From contig JAFKHV010000008.1 of the NCBI GenBank assembly GCA_017306715.1, forward strand, positions 62,001-126,000: a stretch of DNA of 64,000 bases. Reading direction: 5' to 3'. This document shows, one piece after another, positions 33,538 through 40,648 of the stretch. The notes below the pieces were generated by a model that was given only the letters and a program-made list of their open reading frames with translations, searched no databases and was not told where the DNA came from. How positions within the stretch are numbered: position 1 is the first letter of the stretch; every line of letters begins with the position of its first letter. Origin of the DNA: Legionella sp. (GTDB lineage: Bacteria > Pseudomonadota > Gammaproteobacteria > Legionellales > Legionellaceae). The position numbers and the translations under genes were made by a program.

Positions 33538-34548
33538 ATGAAATTAACGATAGACGTGTTAGTAAAATTAAATGCAGCAAGAAAAGAAATGGACACCAAA
33601 TTTTCAGGTCTACTGCATGTGCACACAACCTTAATAAAATCTCTTATAACCCTAGCAAATCCGCTAACAGGAATAGTTACTGGTATTACTTACCGTGACA
33701 TTGCCGATTTATTAACTATCAGCAAAGCTCCAGGAAGAACTGAATCAGGAACTCCTCAAAAAGAAACCATTCGAAGTTATTTGCGATCCATTGAAAAACA
33801 ATGTCCCGAAGATTTTAAAGTTATTAGTGAAGGCCAAAAACTACAATTCCAGTTCCCAAAATTACCAGGGATTTATGCTGGTTTTCTCGAAAACTCAGAA
33901 GTGTACACAGAGCGAAGGAATGAACAATACATACCTAACCCTATTGATAAATCGAAAAAAAATGATGAATCAAAATCACAAGGGAACACGCAGGAGTACA
34001 CGGATCTGTACACAGATCAATACACAGAGGAGTCTGCTGTAAAGAATATTAATATATTTAATATAACTAACTCAAACAAACAAACTCAAACTGCGGGCTA
34101 TGATTTTTCTTGCAGCAAAAAGCAAATTAGCGATGACTTTTACCCAAACACAAAAACCATCGAAATGGCATTTTCCATGGGACTAACCAAAGTCACTGAC
34201 AAAGAAGAAATTCAGGCGTTTATCAAGCACAACAAGAAACATAACACTCTATGGGCTGACTTTAATCCAGTATTCATTAACTGGCTGGAGCGAGATGCCC
34301 AATACATGCAAAAACAACTACAAAAGGCACAAGGACAATTAAGGAGTCATCACAATGAGCGTGGTACAAATCAAAGCACTCTTAACCAAACAGCACTTGA
34401 GCGAGTCAGCGAACATCATGGCATTTCAATCGACTCACTCTGGTACACCTCAGGCAGTGAACTCAACTCCGGTTCATTTATCGAAGGAACACTTGTCCAG
34501 CCTCTGGATGAAGCTGACTGCAATATACGGGCAACTTTTTATCAGTAA
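33538..34548 (+). CDS. lvrA: LvrA-like DNA-binding regulatory protein
   Basis: 336 aa. The N-terminal part (LITLANPLTGIVTGITYRDIADLLTIS, then TIRSYLRSIEKQCPEDFKVIS) looks like a winged helix-turn-helix. The middle is a low-complexity linker with repeated Tyr-Thr pairs (QEYTDLYTDQYTEES). The final ~65 residues lie in a different frame over the start of lvrB, a 194-nt overlap. The order prpA-lvrA-lvrB-CsrA paralogue before an F-type tra region matches the regulatory block described on Legionella mobile elements; the name rests on that order and is not certain. Confidence 0.65.
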   Translation: MKLTIDVLVKLNAARKEMDTKFSGLLHVHTTLIKSLITLANPLTGIVTGITYRDIADLLTISKAPGRTESGTPQKETIRSYLRSIEKQCPEDFKVISEGQKLQFQFPKLPGIYAGFLENSEVYTERRNEQYIPNPIDKSKKNDESKSQGNTQEYTDLYTDQYTEESAVKNINIFNITNSNKQTQTAGYDFSCSKKQISDDFYPNTKTIEMAFSMGLTKVTDKEEIQAFIKHNKKHNTLWADFNPVFINWLERDAQYMQKQLQKAQGQLRSHHNERGTNQSTLNQTALERVSEHHGISIDSLWYTSGSELNSGSFIEGTLVQPLDEADCNIRATFYQ

Positions 34549-35029
34549 GCATGGAGTGAAAGATACAGGAGTTTGGTTTGCTGCACTTAAAGATTTAACT
34601 CCAAAAGCATTAGACAGTGGTGTGGAGCGATTAATGACATTGAGTAAAGGTGACAAGTTTTGTGAATTTCCACCCAATTGCCTGCAGTTTCGAGCTTTGT
34701 GTCTTGGCTTTTATAGTGATTTACGCCTGCCTTCTGCTGCCGAGGCACATAGGGAAGTTTTAAACAGCGCCTATTCAGCGAACCCAAATTGGAGTCACGC
34801 AGTGGTTAAATTTACGGCTAAAAGACTGGGGCTTAAATTTATGGAAATAGATAATGAAGGCCATTCTTTTGCAGTATTTAAAGAGGCATATGAACAGGTA
34901 TGTCATTTAATGAAACAAGGACACCAGATCCCGGAAATTAAAGAGAAGGTGCTGTGCGCTTTACCTCAATCAAAAGACATTGCAACAACACACCTTGCGA
35001 AAATTCGCCAGTTATTGGGAGTTGCATGA
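34355..35029 (+). CDS. lvrB: LvrB-like protein (phage replication protein P-like)
   Basis: 224 aa. The ATG at 34355 has a strong AAGGAG site, so this start deep inside lvrA is probably real; an ATG at 34418 is the alternative. The central region (WFAALKDLTPKALDSGVERLMT, then KFCEFPPNCLQFRALCLGF) resembles lambda P-type helicase loaders, with FPPNCLQF as the landmark. Its role on mobile elements is likely regulatory or linked to replication during transfer. The next gene starts within or directly at its stop codon. Confidence 0.7.
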   Translation: MSVVQIKALLTKQHLSESANIMAFQSTHSGTPQAVNSTPVHLSKEHLSSLWMKLTAIYGQLFISKHGVKDTGVWFAALKDLTPKALDSGVERLMTLSKGDKFCEFPPNCLQFRALCLGFYSDLRLPSAAEAHREVLNSAYSANPNWSHAVVKFTAKRLGLKFMEIDNEGHSFAVFKEAYEQVCHLMKQGHQIPEIKEKVLCALPQSKDIATTHLAKIRQLLGVA

Positions 35030-35229
35030 TGAAACAAATTCCATGTTTAAAACTGTTTACAAAGGAAGAACTGTACTGTCTTTTAAACGCCTGCTCTGAG
35101 TCATTAGCTCTGGCCTATCAGGAAATCCCTGAATGCGATTTCTGGCACATTGCAATGGAGGCACGATTGGCATGCGAAGCGCTTCGATTCGAGATTGATT
35201 CACAAAAAAAAGAATATTCAATTCACTAA
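35029..35229 (+). CDS. Small hypothetical protein in lvr cluster
   Basis: 66 aa. Start at 35029 (GGGAG 7 nt upstream) or one codon earlier at 35026; either overlaps the lvrB stop (TGATG), implying translational coupling. Helical, with four Cys (PCLKLFTKEELYCLLNACSES; ARLACEALRF). Not recognised. Confidence 0.6.
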   Translation: MKQIPCLKLFTKEELYCLLNACSESLALAYQEIPECDFWHIAMEARLACEALRFEIDSQKKEYSIH

Positions 35230-35247
35230 CAATAAAAGGAACACAGC

Positions 35248-35472
35248 ATGCTAATACTTACACGTAGAATAGGCGAAACCGTACTAATCAATGATGACAT
35301 TTATATCACCGTGCTCGGTGTTAAGGGTAATCAAGTCCGCTTAGGGTTCGATGCACCACAAGATGTAATTATTCACCGTCAGGAAATACATCAAAAAATT
35401 AAAAAAGAACAATCTCTGTTTTTAAATACGCATGGTCAGTGGAAGGAAGCACGGGGCGTACAGACTCATTAA
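35248..35472 (+). CDS. csrA: CsrA-family RNA-binding regulator (LvrC/CsrT type)
   Basis: 74 aa. The canonical CsrA sequence is intact: [37 protein letters not shown], then [17 protein letters not shown]. The RNA-contact residues Leu4, Arg6-Arg7 and the Arg of the HRQEI block are all present. A longer C-terminal tail follows. Plasmid- and ICE-borne CsrA paralogues next to T4SS genes in Legionella are known to affect transfer and growth-phase traits. Ribosome-binding site AAAGGAAC. It probably modulates tra mRNA or host targets. Confidence 0.9.
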   Translation: MLILTRRIGETVLINDDIYITVLGVKGNQVRLGFDAPQDVIIHRQEIHQKIKKEQSLFLNTHGQWKEARGVQTH

Positions 35473-35510
35473 CCAACCAAATCACCATACTAACGAGTTA
35501 AGGGAATAAG

Positions 35511-36263
35511 ATGAAACCATGCATTAACCAGATACAAAAGGCAATTACCACTTTAGCTTTAACTGGATCTTTTGCCCTGTTGGTGAGCTGTGCTGCAACA
35601 TCAACAGTGATCGAACATCGTAACTTAGAAACAGATACAAAACTCAGCCAAACGATTTTTCTTGATCCTGTGGCTCAAAGTCAAAAAACGATTTACATCA
35701 CGGTTAAGAATACTTCTCAAGAGTCATTATCCATTGATAAGTCACTAAAGCAGGCATTAGAAGAACATGGCTATAAAGTGGTTGGAAATCCATCCAAAGC
35801 CCATTACCTGCTACAGGCCAATATTCTTAAGGTTGGAAAAATGAGCGCGTCTGCAAGCCAATCCGCGCTAGGCGGCGGGTATGGCAGTGCATTGGCAGGG
35901 GCAGCAACAGGAACTGCACTGGGTGCATTAAGCGGTCATTCAAGCACCATGATTGGTGCAGGTATTGGTGGAGGAATTATTGGTTTGGCTGCAGATTCTC
36001 TAGTCAAGGCAGTGAATTACACGATGATTACCGATGTACAAATTTCTGAGCGCGTTGGAAAAGGCACCGTTCATGAGCAGTTTAATTCCAACCTTCAAAA
36101 TGGCACTGCATCTGGAACAACCCAGACATTGAGCAAACACAGTGATTACCAACGCTATAGAACGCGGGTGGTATCCAATGCCGATAAAGTGAATCTTAGT
36201 TTTGCAGAAGCGCGACCCGCATTGGAACAAGGTCTGATAAAAACATTGGCTGGAATTTTTTAA
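35511..36263 (+). CDS. traT: TraT-like surface-exclusion lipoprotein
   Basis: 250 aa. A lipoprotein signal (LTGSFALLVSC, lipobox Cys near residue 27) is followed by the TraT domain: SIDKSLKQALEEHGYKVVGNPSKAHYLLQANILKVG, then a glycine-rich hydrophobic region (ALGGGYGSALAGAATGTALG; IGAGIGGGIIG). In F-like plasmids TraT sits in the outer membrane, blocks mating with cells carrying the same plasmid and gives serum resistance. Here it heads the tra operon rather than lying after traG/S. Confidence 0.9.
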   Translation: MKPCINQIQKAITTLALTGSFALLVSCAATSTVIEHRNLETDTKLSQTIFLDPVAQSQKTIYITVKNTSQESLSIDKSLKQALEEHGYKVVGNPSKAHYLLQANILKVGKMSASASQSALGGGYGSALAGAATGTALGALSGHSSTMIGAGIGGGIIGLAADSLVKAVNYTMITDVQISERVGKGTVHEQFNSNLQNGTASGTTQTLSKHSDYQRYRTRVVSNADKVNLSFAEARPALEQGLIKTLAGIF

Positions 36264-36278
36264 TAAAGGAGTAATTCA

Positions 36279-36680
36279 ATGAATAATAAGCTAATTGCAG
36301 GATTTATCATGACCTTAATGGTATCCCAGGCCTCTTTTGCAAGTGGAGATAATCAACATTTAGGCAGACAAAGCTTAAGAGTAGCAGAGCATTTGAATGA
36401 GATAGCTAAAGTACAGGACAGTGATTTGTGTGCAGGTGATGTCCGAATTGCAGCAGCCTATGTGCAATCCGCGGGCTTCGCCTTGTCAAGAGATAAGGTT
36501 CAAAGTGCTTCTGTTTCATTGGTCTATGCCCAAAACGAATTAAAGGAAATAAGCTACAACAGAAGTTATTGTGCACGCTTGGCTTCAAACATCAAGCCAT
36601 ACCTTGCTGAGGTCATCATGATTAAAGGCGAGCTGGATGCCCAAAATATAGGCCAAGACCCAGATAATGCATCAGATTAA
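36279..36680 (+). CDS. Secreted hypothetical protein in tra operon
   Basis: 133 aa with a signal peptide (LIAGFIMTLMVSQASFASGD). The mature part is helical (AEHLNEIAKVQDSDLCAGDVRIAA) with two Cys that could form a disulfide. Not recognised. Located 15 nt after traT, so probably co-transcribed. Confidence 0.6.
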   Translation: MNNKLIAGFIMTLMVSQASFASGDNQHLGRQSLRVAEHLNEIAKVQDSDLCAGDVRIAAAYVQSAGFALSRDKVQSASVSLVYAQNELKEISYNRSYCARLASNIKPYLAEVIMIKGELDAQNIGQDPDNASD

Positions 36681-36752
36681 TCTCAGTATACTAGTGACCT
36701 ACACCAAGGCATTTAACTTAGATTTTTATATAACAATCAGAAGGAGAGAACG

Positions 36753-37049
36753 ATGAGAATAATAAAAGGAATCCTAATAGTCACCAGTTTATTTGGTGCT
36801 TGTGCCCTTAACGCCACCCCATTGACAGTAAATTCTGGTGCAGTAGGAAAGTCATCGTTACAGTTCTTAGAACAAATTGACGAACAAATGCCTGGGTTTG
36901 TCAGGGGATTAAGTTACCAAAAACCAACGGAATTTAATGCATTGCAAATGGCCGTCATGCTCAATCAGTCCGCGAATATTGAAAAGAAGCTGGATGTGTT
37001 AATTGCAGAAATGCGTGAAACCAATCGGTTGTTGAAAGCTAAAAAATAG
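36753..37049 (+). CDS. Secreted hypothetical protein in tra operon
   Basis: 98 aa, signal peptide (IIKGILIVTSLFGACALNATP). The mature part has QFLEQIDEQMPGFVRGLSYQKP and a C-terminal coiled-coil-like tail (NIEKKLDVLIAEMRETNRLLK). AGGAGAGA precedes the ATG. Not recognised; it sits directly before the pilin gene with a 103-nt gap that holds a hairpin. Confidence 0.6.
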   Translation: MRIIKGILIVTSLFGACALNATPLTVNSGAVGKSSLQFLEQIDEQMPGFVRGLSYQKPTEFNALQMAVMLNQSANIEKKLDVLIAEMRETNRLLKAKK

Positions 37050-37099
37050 ATTGAGCGGAAGTTCTAGTCGCTCTTAATTTCACACTTAAAGAATAAAAT

Positions 37100-37119
37100 T
37101 TGAGCCTTTTTAGGCTCAA
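37100..37119 (+). terminator. Hairpin upstream of traA (terminator or attenuator)
   Basis: TTGAGCCT (37100-37107) / AGGCTCAA (37112-37119), perfect 8-bp stem with a TTTT loop, then GGGGATTTTTTT. It could partly terminate upstream transcripts before the pilin gene or protect the traA message. Confidence 0.55.
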
Positions 37120-37152
37120 GGGGATTTTTTTGTCTCAAAACAGGAGAAAACG

Positions 37153-37464
37153 ATGAAAGTGAGTAAAAAAATAGCAGCAATAAAGGATGTTTTTTTTAAA
37201 TGTTCCTGTGTGATTTCAGTGACTCTGCTATCCCATCCAGCCTTTAGTGCCGAAGGGGATGTAGTGAAGGATTTTATGCAGCAATCCTTAAAAGGCATCT
37301 TTGGTAGTGATGCAGGGTTTTGGAAGATGTTCATTTTGGCAGATATAGCCCTGGCGACCGTAGCAGGTCTTAAATCAAAAAACCCTATGGTATTTGTCGG
37401 AGTGTTTATGACAGCCCTTGTTCCTGGGTTTTTGGTGAAACGTTATGTGTTTCCAGCCGCTTAA
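37153..37464 (+). CDS. traA: F-type pilin precursor TraA
   Basis: 103 aa: a long leader with a basic start and hydrophobic core ending SHPAFSA (cleavage near residue 33), then a mature chain of about 70 residues with two hydrophobic helices (FWKMFILADIALATVAGL; NPMVFVGVFMTALVPGFLV) around a basic loop (KSKN). Length, layout and position before traL are those of F propilin. No TraQ-like chaperone gene was recognised. Confidence 0.8.
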   Translation: MKVSKKIAAIKDVFFKCSCVISVTLLSHPAFSAEGDVVKDFMQQSLKGIFGSDAGFWKMFILADIALATVAGLKSKNPMVFVGVFMTALVPGFLVKRYVFPAA

Positions 37465-37477
37465 GCTCTAGGAGAAC

Positions 37478-37780
37478 ATGATGAGCGATAGAAATGCCCA
37501 TACTATTTTATCTCACTTAAGTCATCCCAAGCGATTTATTGGGCTAACGATTGATGAAGCAGTAATCGCTGTAATCGGTGCTTTGTTTCTTGCACTCTGC
37601 ACTCAAAAAATCATCGTCATTTTGAGTTTTATGTCGATGGTGTATGGGCTTAGAAAAATTAAGAAAAACCGAGGCCCTCGTTTTTTAATAGTTTTACTAT
37701 ATTGGCGCCTGCCTCATGCAATCACACGGTTTGTATTACCAAGGCTCCCCGATTCAGCAACACGTTTTTGGAAAAATTAA
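37478..37780 (+). CDS. traL: TraL pilus assembly protein
   Basis: 100 aa (99 if the second ATG at 37481 is used). TraL features: N-terminal LSHLSHPKRFIGLTIDEAVIAVIGA, one or two membrane helices, and the C-terminal LPHAITRFVLPRLPDSATRFW. An inner-membrane component of the F-type T4SS. AGGAGAAC before the start; 13 nt after traA. Confidence 0.9.
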   Translation: MMSDRNAHTILSHLSHPKRFIGLTIDEAVIAVIGALFLALCTQKIIVILSFMSMVYGLRKIKKNRGPRFLIVLLYWRLPHAITRFVLPRLPDSATRFWKN

Positions 37781-37791
37781 GGGAAAACAAG

Positions 37792-38358
37792 ATGACCTAT
37801 TTAAATAACTCTAAAGAATACTTGCTGAAAAAAAGCGTCAACCTCTGGGTAGTGATTTCAGCTTCATTGATGTTAAGCAATGTCATATTGGCTTTGATTT
37901 GCTGGTATGCCATTGCGCATCAAAAAATTGAAGTGACTCCATTTTTCGGTAATCAAGGGTATATGAAAAGTGATACAGCGGTAGACACTCATTATTTAGA
38001 TCAGATGTCAGAAAATTTCATCCTGACACGACTTAACGTAACCCCATCTAACATCAAGGCAAACCATGCGAGACTTCTTAACTATATAGACAGCAGGTAT
38101 TACCATGCCTTAACCGAAATCCTGTTGCGCGAGCAAAAGCAGGTGACTAATCAAAAAATATCAAGCTACTTTGATATAGAGTCCATGAATTCAAGTCCAT
38201 CTGAACTTAAAACAATCCTTAAAGGCCACTTACGCCGCTTTGTCGGAATGAGAGAGTTGCCCGCAAAAAGCGCTACCTATGAGTTGAAGTACACCTATCA
38301 TTTGGGGCGTTTATCCATTATTTCCTTTGAAAAGACAGTGGAGCATCAAGATGATTAA
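37792..38358 (+). CDS. traE: TraE T4SS core protein
   Basis: 188 aa from the ATG at 37792; the frame upstream lies inside traL. One N-terminal membrane helix (LWVVISASLMLSNVILALICWYAI) and a periplasmic domain, the VirB5/VirB8-like arrangement of TraE (NFILTRLNVTPSNIKANHARLLNYI). Overlaps traK by 8 nt. Confidence 0.88.
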   Translation: MTYLNNSKEYLLKKSVNLWVVISASLMLSNVILALICWYAIAHQKIEVTPFFGNQGYMKSDTAVDTHYLDQMSENFILTRLNVTPSNIKANHARLLNYIDSRYYHALTEILLREQKQVTNQKISSYFDIESMNSSPSELKTILKGHLRRFVGMRELPAKSATYELKYTYHLGRLSIISFEKTVEHQDD

Positions 38359-39067
38359 AAGAGCACTTATCAGTTTATGTATTGCCTATCTTGGCTGTGT
38401 GACCTGTGTCGAAGCTCAAACAAGACTCAATGTTGAAGAAAATGAAACCATTGAACTGGCTTTAAGCCATAGTGATTTCAATCGTTTGTTTGTTGAAGGC
38501 GATAAAATCACAACGCTTCGTTATCCTGAGGGAACGTTGCGTGTCGAAAATGATAAAGACGGCAGTGTGTATTTAGAGGTACGAGAGGAAAAGCCGTTTA
38601 CCTTATTTGTAACAACAGAGCGAGGCACTCATTTTTCAGCACTCATTAAAGCCAGTGAGATGACGGGGCAAACCATAGGGTTAATGGCGGCTAATCCAAA
38701 TAACGTAAAACCGAAAGGAACGGCTATTTCCACAGCCACCAAAACGAATCGTGAAAATGAGCTTGTTGCCCTGGTTTCATCGGTTGAAAAAGAAGAACAA
38801 AAGGCAGGATTTAAAGCACAAAGGCCAAATCTTAAATCCGTCCAGATTAAGCCTAACTTAACTTCCAAGCTTGTTTATACCTTATCAAATGCCAAAAAAA
38901 TGGGGCAAAAGTTTGAAATTAAAAATACAGGGAAAAAGCCTGTGTCCTTTGATGACAAATGGTTTAAAGACAAGGACACCAAAGCGCTTTTAGTGAAAGA
39001 CAAGGTGATATACCCAAACGAAACCATTACGGTGGTGCGCATTGAAGAAGGAGTCACCCATGGCTAA
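38351..39067 (+). CDS. traK: TraK secretin-like T4SS protein
   Basis: 238 aa from the ATG at 38351. Signal peptide (ALISLCIAYLGCVTCVEA) followed by a beta-rich domain that starts ETIELALSHSDFNRLFVEGDKI, the TraK/VirB9-like N-terminal block. With TraB and TraV it forms the outer-membrane core complex. Start and stop overlap traE and traB by 8 nt each. Confidence 0.88.
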   Translation: MIKRALISLCIAYLGCVTCVEAQTRLNVEENETIELALSHSDFNRLFVEGDKITTLRYPEGTLRVENDKDGSVYLEVREEKPFTLFVTTERGTHFSALIKASEMTGQTIGLMAANPNNVKPKGTAISTATKTNRENELVALVSSVEKEEQKAGFKAQRPNLKSVQIKPNLTSKLVYTLSNAKKMGQKFEIKNTGKKPVSFDDKWFKDKDTKALLVKDKVIYPNETITVVRIEEGVTHG

Positions 39068-40391
39068 GTTTAATATTAATCTTAAAGAGCGGTATCAGCA
39101 GTTTAAAAACTTAGGCACTGTTGCAAGCATTGTTGTGGTTGTGTTGTTTGTCATTATCACCCTGTTTTCTGATGGTAAACCAAAAGCTGACGAACCAAGC
39201 CACAATAAAAGTGTATTTGAAGGGGTGATTGACGATACTTTTTCAGATTCCAGTGCGCAAAGCGCCATAACAAGCCAGCAAATGGAGTTAATCGATTTAA
39301 AAAAGGAACTTGCAGCAGTTACCGAACAATTAAAAAAGCAAACAAGCAGTTCAGTACCACTCGAAGAGCTTGAGAAAAAACTGACGAAACAAATAACGGA
39401 CGAATTAAAAGGCCGCCAATTCGCAAGCCTTGAAAAGCCCTTAAATGGTCAGCAGATTTTAAGTGATGCGCAATCTGGAGAGGTATTGGCTGCCGCTTGG
39501 AACAATGCACCAACGCATTCAAAGATAAAATCCAAACCAATTCACACGGTGTCCTTTAATTATAAGTCTCGCAAGCGACATGTGAACCGATACCAAAAAA
39601 CACCAGACAACTACGTGCCGAGCGGTACTTTTGCAAATGCGGTGATTCTAGGAGGCGCTGATGCGGACGCATCAGTCAATGGAGAGCGGCAAAATAATGG
39701 GGTGATGCTCTTTAAAATCATTTCAGACGGGGTATTGCCAAATAATCAACGTTCTCATCTCAAGGGCTGTTTTGTTACCGGAAGTACTTATGGAGATATT
39801 TCCAGTGAACGCGCTTACGTGGTCTTAGATAAGCTTTCTTGCGCTCAAAACGATAGGCCTCTTATTGATAAATCGGTGACGGGATGGGCATTTTTTGCAG
39901 GTAAGGCGGGTATTAAAGGCAAAGCGACCATGCGTGATGGAAAAATCATGGGCTGGGCAGGTGTCAGTGGTGCTTTATCGGGGGTTGCACAAGCAGCACA
40001 AGCCGCGCAAAGCATACAAAATATTACGCCTTATGGCGCAACTTCTATTCTACCAAGTGATAGGGTTGCTGGATTTGCAGGACTTGGTGGTGTATCTAAA
40101 GCTGCAGATCAGTTATCCAGTTACTACATTAGGCGTGCCGAGCAATACCACCCCATTATTCAAGTGGGATCGGGTAATTTGGTCAATATCGTTTTTAAAG
40201 ACGGCTTTAGTCTTCTTCCAGAAGACGATGAAAAAGAGCGTATGGTGTATGAGGAGGCAGCTCCAAGACATGACAGCATTACCCACGTTTCCAAAGAGCC
40301 AATGATTCCAGAAACACTTTTAAATGAAATGAATAAACAAGGCGTCAGTTATGAACTAGGCAGCCAAATTTCCCAAGGAGTTCAGCCATGA
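39060..40391 (+). CDS. traB: TraB T4SS core protein (VirB10-like)
   Basis: 443 aa. One N-terminal membrane helix (VASIVVVVLFVIITLF), a coiled coil (QQMELIDLKKELAAVTEQLKK), then the VirB10-like C-terminal barrel: YVPSGTFANAVILGGADADA and SHLKGCFVTGSTYGDISSERAYV, with the Cys pair typical of TraB. It spans both membranes and links TraK/TraV to the inner membrane. The Pro-rich linker of F TraB is short or absent here. Confidence 0.92.
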   Translation: MAKFNINLKERYQQFKNLGTVASIVVVVLFVIITLFSDGKPKADEPSHNKSVFEGVIDDTFSDSSAQSAITSQQMELIDLKKELAAVTEQLKKQTSSSVPLEELEKKLTKQITDELKGRQFASLEKPLNGQQILSDAQSGEVLAAAWNNAPTHSKIKSKPIHTVSFNYKSRKRHVNRYQKTPDNYVPSGTFANAVILGGADADASVNGERQNNGVMLFKIISDGVLPNNQRSHLKGCFVTGSTYGDISSERAYVVLDKLSCAQNDRPLIDKSVTGWAFFAGKAGIKGKATMRDGKIMGWAGVSGALSGVAQAAQAAQSIQNITPYGATSILPSDRVAGFAGLGGVSKAADQLSSYYIRRAEQYHPIIQVGSGNLVNIVFKDGFSLLPEDDEKERMVYEEAAPRHDSITHVSKEPMIPETLLNEMNKQGVSYELGSQISQGVQP

Positions 40392-40648
40392 GATTAAGGG
40401 TTTTTACACTACTTGCAGTGATTCTAAGTTCGGGATGTTCCACTGTGAATGAGTCATTTTCTTGTAATAAAACAGCAGGAGACAGTTGCTTGACTATGGA
40501 TGAAGTGAATGCCATGACCGAAGAGAAGGGGGCTTATGTTCGTAAACCGGTTTTTAAATCGGTGATTCAAGCACGAGAAGCCCACCAAGGAGGCACTGCG
40601 GGATTATGGATAGCAGAACAAGAGCAGCAAGGAGCGGGTCATGCATGA
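40388..40648 (+). CDS. traV: TraV lipoprotein (short form)
   Basis: 86 aa. Lipobox LSSGC near residue 17, then the TraV motif FSCNKTAGDSCLTMDEVNAMTEE. F TraV is about twice as long, so this version keeps the lipid anchor and Cys-rich N-terminal motif but lacks most of the C-terminal region. It anchors the core complex in the outer membrane. Overlaps traB by 4 nt and traC by 8 nt. Confidence 0.85.
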   Translation: MRLRVFTLLAVILSSGCSTVNESFSCNKTAGDSCLTMDEVNAMTEEKGAYVRKPVFKSVIQAREAHQGGTAGLWIAEQEQQGAGHA

